The translations under genes were made by a program, and so were the position numbers. Below the pieces are notes generated by a model, which was not told the DNA's origin, did no database searches, and worked only from the letters and a program-made list of their open reading frames with translations. Shown piece by piece: positions 21,391 through 32,379 of a stretch of DNA of 64,000 nt. This DNA comes from Micractinium sp. NFX-FRZ (Eukaryota > Chlorophyta > Trebouxiophyceae > Chlorellales > Chlorellaceae), in assembly GCA_029339195.1 (NCBI GenBank), contig JAPTJF010000186.1:1-64000 (forward strand), read 5' to 3'. Positions within the stretch are counted from its first letter, which is position 1; every line of letters begins with the position of its first letter.

Positions 21391-24300
21391 ATGGCGAAAC
21401 ACCTGCGGGAGTGCGCGCGCCTTGATCGGGAGATCCGTGCGGAGTCTCAGCAGCGCACTCTCTTCGACCCGCACCTACGAGGGCTGCGCTCGGCCCTGCG
21501 ATCGGAGTGCGAGGCCGCCCTGCTGGCCGACTTTCGGCTCGCCCAGGTGCTTTCCTGGACTGCCTGGGCATGGCTTGATTGCTGGGCAACGGATGGGCGC
21601 GCTCCGAGGGGTCTGCAAGCAGGCCCAGCTGCCGCCGCTGCTGCCTGCCCGCCTCCCGCTGCCAAGCTTGAAACCTTGAGCTGTGCTGCAGCTGAACGCT
21701 CTGCCGCGGCTGCTGCTGCCACCGTGCACCCTGCCTACCATACTGCCCTGTGAAGCAGAAACACGATGTGGAGCAACTGCTGTGGAAGGCTGTCTTCTAC
21801 CGGCCCATCGAGGAGTTTCGGTGGGTGCTGGGTGCTGCACCAAATTTCGTGGCTGCCAGCTGCCTCAAAGCATCATCAATGATGCTGCCTGAGCAGCGGC
21901 CGTGCGTTGCTGCGTGGCACTTGGCTCGCTTAATGGCTTGTGCCCGGCCGCTTCCGCTTGCCCCCTGCACGCGTATGACAATGGGCCTGCTGCATACATC
22001 TGTTCCGCTGCTGCTGGCCCATGGGGTGGATTGATTGGTCGAATTGGTTGAATGATGCACTGATTTCTGCAGGCGGCGCATCAAGCAGGCAGAGGGGGAG
22101 CTGCGGGACAAGGTGGGTGCTGCCCACGCCAGAAGCGTCTTTGGAGGGCTGCCGGAGACGCGTGGCTGGGCGCTGGGTCGGGCCTGTGCGGCCCCAGATG
22201 ACAGCCGCCCGCGCGTTGCCTGCATAGCTGGCGGTTCACGCCTTCCTGTTTGACGCAAAGGGCTTCGCCATTACTTGAGACGCTGTTTTCTCATTGGCTT
22301 CCTCAGACCAAGCTGGCCTTCCACGCCTTCCTGGAAGACGCAAAGGGCTTCTACCTGCAGCTGGCTATGAAGCTGCAGCAGCGTCTGGGCGATGCCGGCT
22401 TCCCCGCAGGTGCGCACGCACAGCTGTACTGCTGGTACTGCATCTGGCCCAGAAGCTCCTGCCTAGCAATGCCTGGGTCATGCCTGGTTTCCGGCAGGCA
22501 CGGAGTGTATGTGGTGGGCATGCGCCGCCACCGCGGCAGGCAGGCAGGCACGGTGCCCACCGCTCGCCTGTGCACAATAGCCCGCCTGCCCACCCGCATC
22601 GCTAAGCTTGGCCCGCACCTCTCCTGACCCATTCCCCCCTGCCTCCCCTCATTCCTCCCTGATCGGCTGCCCGCCCTGCTGCCTGCTGTGCGCTGTGCAG
22701 CCCTGGCGGCGCAGCACCTGCAGCAGATGGGGCTGGCCCCTCCAGAAGCAGTGGAGCCCGCGTCCCGAGGCCAGGACTGCCGGCCGGCGGTGCACCGCTG
22801 CCTGATCTGCCTGGGGGACATGTGCAGGTGGGGAGCCCACATGGCTGGCTGGCTGCATCGAGGGACTCCGGTTTTCAGCGGTGTTTCTACGGTTCTGTTG
22901 TCGTTCTACGCCGGGAGCAGTCTTTTGTAGGGCATGCGCTCCCTCAGGGCTTTGGGGCCATGTGCAGGGCTGGTCCCTCGGGCCTGGGCCATGTGGCTTG
23001 AGGCGGGTAGGCGCAGGGCGGCGTGGCGGCGGCGCAGAGCTTGGCGGCGGAGGGTGCGAAGAGAGCAGGCAGGCATGCCTCTGTGTGTCACGGCTCGTCC
23101 TGCTCATGATCTGCTATCGCTCATCATGTCTGTGCTCTCCAAATACCAACACACGTTGCCGCTCCCCGCAGGTATCAAATCAACGTGCAGCCGGCTGCCA
23201 GCCGGGACTGGGCGCCCTGCCGCCACTTTTACCTGCTGGCTGCCCGCATGCTCCCAGCCAGTGAGTGAGAGTGTACTCCAGTCTTTACATTGTACTACCG
23301 TTAGGCTTGCACCAGCAAGTCAGTGAGAGCACATATGGCGGCCGCTGCAGCCGCCTCCCTCGTAGCTGGTGCCTCGCCTGTGGGTGCTTCTTCTGCCCCG
23401 CTGCCTCTCTGCGCTGCCTCCCTTCCAACCTTTGCTGCCTCCCTTTTGACCTTCAGAGAACAAGTCCACCCCAGCCGGCAGTGCTTGCCCCGCTGGTTGC
23501 AATGATGCTATTCACCAGCGGCGGGCTGAGTGCCTGCCCCTCTGGCGCCCTGCTTGCTGCAGGCGGCAACAGCTACAACCAGCTGGCGGTGCTTTCCACC
23601 TATGAGGGAGACGACCTGGGTGCTGCCTTCTTCTACTGCAGGCGAGCCAAACCGCCAATGGGCTGGGTTGACTTGATTGCTCATGTTGTCTTCAGTGCTT
23701 GATTGTTTGTGTGTTGTCTGGGTTGCATGGTTCGGGGGCGGGGATGTGCGACCCTCCACCGGCTGACTGTTGCCTTGTTGCTTGCGAGAGGGCGCGTTGA
23801 ACGTGCCTCTGTCTCGCCTCCCAGGCCGGGCACTCCAGAATGGGCCACCCGCTGCGCAGCACAGGCTACGGCCCCCGCCTGCCGTGCCCCGCCCTGCGCC
23901 CCCCAACCGGCTGATTGTGGGCTGCTTGCCTTGGCCACCCTGAGTGTGGTGGCGCCACCGACTGTTATTTCACACTAAGACCGGCTGTTAACTCACCAAA
24001 CTCACACCAATGTTACACTGTCCCGTGCAGGGCGCTGGCCGCGGCCACCCCGTTTGTGGTGGCGCGAGAGAATTTGATCTCACATTTCGAGCAGAACAAG
24101 GCGGCCTGCGCCCGGCTGGCGGTGGGCGGCACGCGTGGCACGCGGCCGTCCAGCCAGGCGCTGCGGGAAATGCGCGTCAGGCAAGTCGGGGAGACGGGTT
24201 CCGGTCCATGCTCGACTGTACTGCATGGCTGTGCGCGCGCGAGGTAGTGCCTTCGGCCGCCCCCCATCTAGCCTAGCAGCAGGTATCACACGCGCTGGGC

Positions 24301-27121
24301 GTGCTGCTGGTTCTTTGTTTTTTTATGTGCTCGCAACAACATTTTGGTGCAAAGTCACCTTTCAGAACACCAGCAACACTACTGTGTCACTGTGTTCTCC
24401 CCCCCCCCCCGCGCCTGCAGGTTCACACGCGTGCTGGGCATGCTGTTCACCCGCGACAGCCTGGACTCCTTCCCGGCGCAGCTGGCAGCGGCCATGGCGG
24501 GTGAGTGTTGGCGGGCACAAGTGCCGCCGCTCCTCTGCCCGCAGGGGGAGGCACCTGTGGAGGCCTGCCGTCCTCACAGCCCCCTTGGCCCCTCCTACAC
24601 TTCCCCGTCTCCTGAACCAGGCCCCGGCGGGCCTGCGCGTGGCCGGCCTCCCCTCCTTACAGCCCACACGTGGACGCTGTCGCCTGCGCCGCGCGCCACC
24701 ATAGTTGACCTTCTTTGGTGCTCATGTGGTTTTTTCCCCCTCCTTCATTCACTCGCAGATCTGGACGATCACCTGGTGCGCCTGCGCCAGCAGAGCCGCA
24801 AGGCAGCACTGGCGGCCACGGCGGAGCAGCAGCCTCCTGTGCTTGTCCAGCTGGCGGCGGCCGCTGTGTATGCTGCGCACGCCGCCGGGACCGCCCGGCA
24901 GCAGCAGCAGCAGCAGCAGCAAGGGCAGACGCCGCAGCAGGCGGCGGTGAGCTTTGCAGCGGCGGCGGCACAGCAGGTGGTGCGGGGCCTGGCTCTGCAG
25001 CTCCTGTTTGGGGTCACTGCCCGGCTTGCCGAGGCAGCGGCGGTAGCGGCAGGCGCCAAGCAGGGCCTGCTGGGCTGCGGCAGCGGCGTGCTGCTGCTGC
25101 CGCCGCTGCGGCTGCTGCTGCAGTGGCTGGCAGCGGCGGGGCCAGCAGTGGTCCTGCCCCAGGCAGGAGATAGCACAGAGTTGATGGCGGCCCGCCAGCA
25201 GCTTTGGAAGGCGGCGGCTGAGCTGGTGGCGGCGCTGCGGGGGGCAGAGCAGGGGGCGCTGGCAGAGGTGCAGGAGGGCGCAGCAGGCGCAGCACGCGCT
25301 GAGCTGGCAGCTGTTGTGCTCCCGGAGGATGGACAGCTGGCGGGCTTCCAGCCGCTTTCCAGGGGCGGAAGTTCAGCAGGCACCGGCAGCGGGCAGGCTG
25401 GCAGCGGCGCAGCGTCGGCTGGTTACGGCGATGCAGCGGCAGCGGCAGCACGGGTGCAGCGGATGCTTGGAGACGCCGCCCTTGTTGCCCGTGTGCTGGC
25501 AAGTGGTGCCGCAGATGGCAGCAGCGGCGGCGGTGCAGGCCGGCGGCAGGCTGGGCTGCTGGCGGCTCAGGCCGCGTTTGTGGAGGCAGCGCAGCCGCTG
25601 CAGGGGCGGCACCTTGAGAGGCAGCTGCTGGAGCGGCAGCAGCAGCAGCCTGGTGGGCTGGCGGCGCACACGCCCGCCGCAGCAGCAGCACCGGCTGGAT
25701 CGGCGCCCGGCGCTCCTGCCACTGCCGGCAGTGCGCAGCCCCCGCCTGCTGCTGCCGCTGCTCGGCAGGCAGCCGCGGGCAGCGCGGCAGCAGCGTTGCC
25801 GCTGAAGCCAGCGGCAGCAGAGGTTGAGGAGGCAGGCGTAGAGGGGATGGAGGAAGACGAAGAAGAGGAGGAGGAGGAGGTCATTTTGTATGCGCCGCAC
25901 GCCCGCGCCACGCCCTCCCCGCTCGCCGTTCCAGCGCCGCCAGCAGCCGCAGCTGCGCAGGCAGGGGCGCCCGCCATCGCCGCGGGCACAGCAGGCACAG
26001 CGCAGCAGGTGGTGCAGCAGCAGCCGGCGCTTGCTGCCTCTCCGGCGCCCACAGCTGCGCCGGGCCCGGCAGCGGTGGCAGGGGCAGGGGCGGCTGCTGG
26101 GGTGGAGCTGGCTGGGCTGGCGGGAGATGATGTGCTGATGGGGGAGGCTGAGATGGAGCAGACTGCCCAGGCAAGTGTGTCTGCCGCCGCCTGCTGTGCC
26201 TGCTCTGTGCGACAGGTGGAGGGTAGAGCACAGTGCCCAGGCAAGTGCTTGCATTTGAACACCTCTGCTCCTCTTCTGCCAGCTCCTCTTTTGCCTGCTG
26301 CATGGGCAGCGTGCCATGTTTTCAGTTCGTGTGTGTATGTGCCATCGCGTGCCTCACCTCTTGCTGAGCATGCTTCTTTACTGTGTGTGCTGCAGGCGGT
26401 GGCAGGCAGCGTGCTCCCTTTAGACGACCAGCAAGGCTTGCAGGTGCAGGAAGCGCTGCCGCCCCACAACCTGGTGCCAGCGGCGGGGGCACAAGCGCAT
26501 GGGCAGCCGGGCCAGCAGCAGCAGCAGGGGCAGCCACAGCAGAGCACGATGCAGCTGCCTGCAGCCTTCTTCAGCTTGTTTGGCGCCCCGTCCCAGCAGC
26601 AGCAGCAGCAGGCACAGCAGGCACAGCAGCTGCCTGCGGCGGAGCCAGCTGCGCCGCCACTAGTGGCAGCGTTCACCGGGCCGTCTTCCCAGCAGCAGCA
26701 GCAGCAGCAGGCTGCGGGGCTGCGCTCCCTGTTGTACGGAGGCAGCGCCAACAGCGGCAGTGGCTGGGGTGCAGCACTGGCAGGGCCCGCAGGCCAGCAT
26801 TCGCAGCAGGGGCAGGCATCTTGCTTCCCCCAGCAACATCTGCCTACCCTGGGCGGGTTAGGGTGCACCCGCAGCCCTGGTGCGCCCGCCAGCTCAGCGG
26901 GGCTGGGGGTGCTGCTGGGCCCGGGCACAGCGTCTGACCGCTGGTCTTGGATGGGCGCCTTTGGCGGCCCGCCGCCTGCAGGTGCGCCCGAGGGCGCAGC
27001 AGCGGCGGCCGCGGCAGCAGCTGGGGCTGCCGTGCCAGCGCACGCTCGTGTGGGCGCGCCCGCTGCGCAGCCGCTGCCGCTGGGGCCGGGCCTGCGCACC
27101 GACAACCCTTTCGTCCCATAA
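21391..27121 (+). CDS. SMG7: SMG7/EST1-like nonsense-mediated decay factor
   Basis: Exons 21391-21546, 21759-21820, 22073-22112, 22307-22409, 22701-22827, 23172-23260, 23563-23641, 24031-24180, 24421-24500, 24759-26170 and 26396-27121 give 1007 aa. The N-terminal quarter follows the EST1/SMG7 14-3-3-like and TPR fold: VEQLLWKAVFYRPIEEFR, then RHFYLLAARMLPASGNSYNQ, LAVLSTYEGDDLGAAFFYCR and the PFVVARENLISHFEQNK block, all family hallmarks. SMG7 binds phosphorylated UPF1 and recruits mRNA decay factors in the cytoplasm. The rest is low-complexity Ala/Gln/Gly with an acidic run (about 25845-25880) and polyQ stretches. Three introns use GC donors (after 23641, 24180 and 26170). The last intron is in frame except where it would be retained, so the long open frame through it is not proof of retention. 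Confidence 0.85.
22215..22345 (+). repeat. Duplicated acceptor and exon start in the SMG7-like gene
   Basis: The exon start GCCTTCCACGCCTTCCTGGA followed by AGACGCAAAGGGCTTC (about 22316) is preceded about 94 bp earlier by GCGGTTCACGCCTTCCTGTT followed by TGACGCAAAGGGCTTC. Confidence 0.85.
23920..24070 (+). repeat. Duplicated exon start in the SMG7-like gene
   Basis: CTGGCCGCGGCCACCCCGTT followed by TGTGGTGGCGC (exon start near 24031) is preceded at about 23927 by TTGCCTTGGCCACCCTGAGT followed by GTGGTGGCGCC, about 103 bp earlier. Confidence 0.7.
26155..26250 (+). repeat. Duplicated GC-type donor in the SMG7-like gene
   Basis: GAGCAGACTGCCCAGGCAAG (donor used, exon end 26170) recurs as GAGCACAGTGCCCAGGCAAG at about 26226-26245. 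Confidence 0.75.
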
Positions 27122-28145
27122 CTCCAGCTGTCCATCCAGTACGATGCGCCTTCTACCTCCCAACAGGGCATCCCCTCCCCGCCGCCCCGCCCCCTCCGCC
27201 TGATCCCTGCTCCATGGGTCTGGCCCCATCTGCGACACACGTTTCGGTCGGCCCTCTCTGCGTTGGACGCACGGCAGCAGCCTTTCACTCCCAGCAGAGC
27301 TCCTTGCCCTTGCCCCTACATTGATGTCGCCCTCGGTTCCGCGCCTGCTGCGTTGCGTCCCTTGGCACCGCATAGCGCCCTTTCCGAGCCCGCTGCTGCC
27401 TCCCTCGCCCCAGGCCGCCCCGCCTGGGTACGGGCCATCCCCTGCCCAACAGCGCTGTGTGAATCATCATCCAATTGAGTTCAACAAACAAGCAAGCACA
27501 CAAACAAGAGCAAGTGTGCTTGCTGCCTGCAGGTGCCGGGGGGGCAGGCAGACGCGTGCGCTGCCTGCGGGGAGCCCGCCGGGGGGCGCCACTGTGCAAG
27601 TATAGCCGCTCGCAAAGCAATGGGGCGGAGAGTACTGTGCTCCAGTGGAGGGGGGACCGGGGGCTGAGGCAGGCGTGCGGGAGTGGATGCAGAGGAGAGT
27701 TGGGAAAGGGGGCAGATGCGCATTGTTTAGGGGGGAGCGGGGTGGGGTGGGGGTGGGGTGTGCTATGGCGGGGAGAGAACGCGGGGATACAGTTGGGGGG
27801 TTGGGGCATGAAAGCGTGCGGCGAGGGGCGGGGGAGGGGGGTGTGCAACGAAGGGATCAGCAAGCAATGGTTTGTGGGTGGGGGTTGGAAGGGGTGGTAA
27901 TAGAAGCTATGCCGGGGGTGGCGGCGAGGTGTGCCGTCGGGGGGGTGAGAATGGCAAAGTAAAGCAGACGTGGTTGGGGAGTAGAGCGAGAGAGCTGGGA
28001 GAGCCAGCGGGTGGCAAACACACACTGGTCGCGCTGGTGCCTGGGCACAGACCAGCACAGCGTGCGCAGCAGCGCTCGTCACACCGGCAGACAGCAGCGT
28101 CGCCGCCTGAGCCTGGGCCCCCACTGCTGACTCACAGCTGCAGTC
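27122..28145. other. Convergent 3' region between SMG7-like and SBP1 genes
   Basis: No gene supported. The + strand is G-rich from about 27640 to 27960. The interval should contain both 3' UTRs; no TGTAA signal was identified with confidence. Confidence 0.45.
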
Positions 28146-31100
28146 TCAAGGCAGCTGCCTCATCGAGTTGAGGAAGCCTGCTGCCGAGCCGGGCGGCCAG
28201 CGCAGCGCGGGCAGCATGTCGGGACCCACCCCGCCGCCGCCGCCGCCGCCGCCGCTGCCGTCGCTGCCTGGACCCTCTGGCGGCGCACCAAAGTCGTGCT
28301 GCTGCTGTGGGTGCTGCTGCGGGTGATGCGGGTGCCGCATGTGCTGCGGCGCATGGTAGGGCGCGTGCGCGTGCTGCCGCCCTCCGCTGCCGCCGCTGCC
28401 GGCGTCCGACGCGCCCCCGCCGCCGCCGTGCCCCATGCCTTGCGCCGCCACTTCCGGCGTCATGCGGGGGTGCTGGTGCGGGCCAAGCATGGCCGAGGCC
28501 GGGCCTGATGGGTCCAGTGGTCCCAAGCCGCCGCCCGGCATGTGGGTGCCCCCAGGGGGTGAGGCCCTCCACAGGCCCTGGTCATCTTGCTCTGTCAGGA
28601 GCTCTGTAAATTTTTGTGTGCGCTGCGGGTGCTGCTGCTGCGGGTGCTGCATCAGAGGCGCGAGCCCGCTGACGCCCGCCAGGCGCACAGAGGTGAAGGG
28701 GTTGGGGTTGTGGCTGTGGCGAGGCGGCGGCGGCGGCGCCGCGCCGTCCGACGCAACAGCCGCCATGCCGGCCGCTTCCCCAGCGGAGGCCGCGCCGCTG
28801 GGCGCGTGGCTGCCAGACACGGCAGGCAGTGCCGCCGCCGCTGCCGCCGCCGCTGCCGCCGCTGCGGAGCCGGCTTGCTGCATGTGCCGGCCCGGCCGCG
28901 GGCACAGCGCATTGGGGAGCCCGTGCGTGGGCGCGGTGCGAGAGCGGGCAGGGTCGAGGCTGAGGCTGTCCCCTGCCCACCGCATGCCCCCACCGCCTGC
29001 GCCCGGCGGCACTGGCCACCCGCCCGCCTGCTTGCCGCCGGCGCCGCCGCTGCCGCCGCCAGGGGCGGCCCCTGGCGGCGGCCCGCTCGCCACTGCCGCC
29101 GCAACCTGCTGCAGCTGCTGCTGCTGCTGCTGGCTGAAGCGCAGCACAACGGAGGACAGCATGCCCAGCTCCCCCGCTATCTCCAGCATCTCTTGGTCAG
29201 TGGGTACGGCATCAATGGTGTCTCCGCCCTGCAGCACACGTGGTGGGGGAAGCCCATCAGGGGGGTATGTCGTGAGGAACTGGGCGGGACGGAGCAGGCA
29301 GCCCTGATCTGTCCTGATCTGTGGGCACGGCAGCGGCGGTGCCGCCGGCTTGTGGGCAGCATGGACAGCAGCAGCGCAGCAAAGCAGGCGCGAGGGCGGG
29401 GCAGAGCAGAGCAGGCAGGCAGCGCCTCGCCTCTCCTGGCTTTGGAGCCACCGCACCACCTGCCCTGCCGGCTCCCCACAAGCGCCCCACGGCGAGCGCA
29501 CTGCAACCCACACCCCCCTCACAATCCACAGCCGTACCCCTATCTGCCCACCCCTCGTTCAGACCCATCAGCCCTCCCGCCCACCCTCGCGGGGCCCTCA
29601 TCCACTGCCCGCCCCCACTCCCCACAATCGATCAATGCAGCCGCTTGCTCACTCACCGTCTGAAGCACCGTCTGCAGAAGCTCCGCTGCTTCCTGCATCA
29701 TCGCATTGCTCGGCTCTGGAAGCATGTGCAGCTGCTGCTCCAGGTGCCTCTCCAGGTGCTGCAGCAGCTGCTGCGGCTCCTGCCGCCCCTCCTGCCGCTG
29801 CTGCTGCGCCGCCTGCTGCGCTTGCTGTGCCGGCGGCGCCGCGCGCGGCGACAGGGCCGGCAGCTGCTGCTGCTGCGACGGCTGCTGGCGCGGAGGCGGT
29901 TGGAGGGCGCTGTCTCCAGGCAAGTCCTCCGGGAGGGGAGGGAGCGCCAGCATGGCGGCCACCTCCGTGGGTGTCCACCCGGCTTCCTTGGCCGAGCGCT
30001 GAAGCTCAGGAGGCAGCGCCGCCATCAGCTGCTGCTGCCGCTGCTGCAGCGGCACCCCCGGCGCAGGCGCCTGCCGCGCCTCTGCATGCGCCGGCGGTGG
30101 CGTGGGCTGCTGCGCCTGTCGCGCCAGCTGCTGCTGACGTGGCGCTGCCAGCTCAGCCTGCTGCAGCTGCGCCAGCAACGACTCGCGCTCGTGCGCGTGC
30201 TGCGCCGCCTGCGTGTGCGCCTGCTGCGCCTGCTGCGCCTGCTGCTGCTTCAGTAGCATCTGCAGAATCGTCTGCACCTGCTCCTCTAATCTGAGCAGCC
30301 TCTGGTGGAAGCCCTCAGCCAGCAGCAGGGTATCCAGCAGGGCGGGGGGGCGCTGCTGAGCACCTGTGCCGACAGGGAGGAGCTGAGCTGGCGAGTCGGG
30401 GCGCTGAGCTGGCGACGGCTCCGAGTACTGCCCAGCCGGCAGCTGCTGGTACTGCTGCTGCTGCTGCTGGTACGGCTGCTGGCTGTACTGCTGGCTGTAC
30501 TGCGGCTGCGGCGGCGGGAGCTGCGACGCGGCTGCCAGCCGCTGCTGATGCACCTGCACCTGCTGCTGCTGCTGCTGCTGCTGCTGCAGCGGCGGCCCTT
30601 GCGAGCGAGACTGCAGCGCGCTGGGCTGCGGCATGTAGTGGCGCTGCACGGGCGACTGCTCACCCTCGAGCTCCGACTGAAGGAGGGCAGAGGCAGTACG
30701 CCTCCTCTTGTACCGCCCTCCCTGGCCCTCTTCATAGTCCTCATCCGCCTGCCCCTGACCCCGGCTGGCACTGGGCTCGGCCGCGGCGGCCGCCGCCGCC
30801 GCCACGTGTGCATCGGGCTGCTGCTGCTGCCGCTGCTGCCGCCGCTCCTTCTGCTGCTGCAGGCTGGCGGTGCAGCTGCGCTTCTCGCCCTCGAAAGCAG
30901 ACAGCGGCTGCAGCTTGGCGCACTGCAAGGGAAGAGGGGATGGGAAGGGACGTGAGGAGGGCGGAGCGGCGCGGCGTCACAGGACTGCATGCAGTGGTGG
31001 CGCAGCGGGGCAGGTCGGGCAGCGGGGCGGCTGTGTGTGGGCAGGGCAGGCCGGGTGGGAGGGTCCCCCGTCAGCTTACGCTCCCTTGCATCTCCGCAGG

Positions 31101-31306
31101 CTGAGCCCTCTGCGACCCTGCCAGGCGGTGCACGCACCACAGCAAGCGCTAGGCATCCAAACAGGCTGATGAAGTGCCAAGTTGGCAGCAGAGCCTCCCT
31201 ATCTGGCCCAGATGTGGGCATCATGGGCTCCCACAGAAGAAGAAGAAGAAGAAGAAAACGCCCTTGGGCGTGGGTTGAGGAAACCAGTAGAGGTGTTGAC
31301 CCCCAT

Positions 31307-31346
<40 letters not shown>

Positions 31347-32379
31347 ACTGTCTACCGAGGTGGGGGGAGGGCTGTGCCCTTCCCCCGTGGTGGAGCTCCC
31401 ACACAACACCCAACAACGCTTGACGGCAGCACGCACACACACAAACCTGCTGGCAGAATCTCCAGCTGGCCCCGTCGCACTCAATCGTGGCCGCCTTCTG
31501 ATGCACCCGGCAGATGCGATGCCGCTGCAGGCAGGCAGGCAGGCAGGCAGGCGCCAGTGCAGGCGCGGCGGTGAGGCAGGTGCGGCGGCGGCAGCGCGCA
31601 GCGTGCTGTGCGGAACGCGGCAATGCGGGACAGAAGATCACGAGGCACTGCCTGAGAGGCCTGTGGCGCGTGCGGCCTACTGCCTACAGCCTGCCGCCCG
31701 AGAGCATGCAGAGCCAGCTGCTGCAGAGGGTGGGTGCTGCCACCACCCGTCTGGAGTGTATGGGTGTATAGGCGCACACTCCTGGGCCCGAAACGTTGGT
31801 CTGCTGGCCCTGCCATAGCCGTGACTGGCGCTGCCACCCTCGCCACCCAATGCTGCACCACACACGTCGGCCCCATGTCCCGCTTGCCTGATTGTAGGCT
31901 TGCAGCAGGCGCTGGGTGCAGGCGGGGACGCGACATCTGGCCGCGCCTCGCCCGCTGCCGGGCTGCCGAGACGCGTTGGCGTTTGGCGGCGCGGGCAGCG
32001 TGCTGGGCGGCGCCGTCGCTGCTGGCGCGGCGCCCGCCCCGGTGCTGTCAGACGGCAGGATGCCCACGAATGGCCCCAGCAGGTCGCTGGAAGACCGTGT
32101 GGGGGTGAGGGAGCCTGCGGGCAGAAGGGGGGAAAGAGCATACAGGACGCACAAGGTTGGCGGCGCAGCCCGCCTGCCGCTGCGGCGGGGTTGGCTGCCC
32201 ACGGTGGGCTGCCTGCCGCCTCGCCGATCTCGGTTAGCTGGCCCGCCCTCCTGTCTGTAGGGCTCTCTAGGAGCGCAGCGCCGCCGGGCTCTGAGTTCTA
32301 GTACAGGGTGGGGGACCGTCGTGCTGCACGACAGACCTGGCCGCGGTCCTCCACCGTCTTCTTCGCGCTCCCATTCCAT
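28146..32379 (-). CDS. SBP-box transcription factor SBP1, with a substituted zinc ligand
   Basis: Minus-strand exons: a first coding exon ending at 31888 (starting at 32114 after a probable intron, or open back to an ATG at 32379), then 31524-31447, 30922-29657 and 29228-28146. The SBP domain is split over three exons: CRVPACTQRLLQAYNQ, RHRICRVHQKAATIECDGAS followed by WRFCQQ, and CAKLQPLSAFEGEKRSC with a basic tail (QQQKERRQQ). SBP proteins are plant and algal nuclear factors that bind GTAC-core DNA with two zinc fingers. The second finger should be C-x2-C-x3-H...C, but the His position is Gln (CAKLQ). The remainder is polyQ/Ala/Pro low complexity with a coiled-coil-like Leu/Gln stretch (LLRLEEQVQTILQMLL). 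The first intron has a GC donor (CAG|GCAAGC). The N-terminus is uncertain. Confidence 0.8.
29195..29360 (-). repeat. Duplicated acceptor and exon start in SBP1
   Basis: The last exon starts GGDTIDAVPTDQE after CTGCAG (border 29228). About 120 bp upstream on the gene strand (about 29310-29355) a second copy would read AGGTAAAVPTDQD. Confidence 0.75.
31311..31346. repeat. 36-base poly-C tract in an SBP1 intron
   Basis: An uninterrupted run of 36 C on +, so 36 G in the SBP1 pre-mRNA, lies about 100 bp downstream of the 31447 donor. Such long runs are prone to length change and to assembly error. Confidence 0.9.
31526..31552. repeat. CAGG tetranucleotide repeat at an SBP1 acceptor
   Basis: Six or so copies of GCAG/CAGG lie directly against the acceptor at 31525. 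On the gene strand they form a (CCTG)n tract in the polypyrimidine position. Confidence 0.85.

Noticed and set aside
24344..24758. Long open + frame continuing through two introns of the SMG7-like gene
   Set aside because: The conserved protein jumps from exon 24421-24500 to 24759; the intervening frame is low-information and bounded by GTGAGT and CTCGCAG.
25567..27288. 573-codon antisense ORF opposite the SMG7-like gene
   Set aside because: It mirrors the Ala/Gln-rich coding strand; its Ser/Cys/Ala runs are the complement of GCA/CAG repeats and no domain is visible.
29350..30294. Long + strand ORFs opposite SBP1
   Set aside because: They are antisense to polyQ/polyA coding sequence, while the SBP domain and splice sites fix the real strand as minus.
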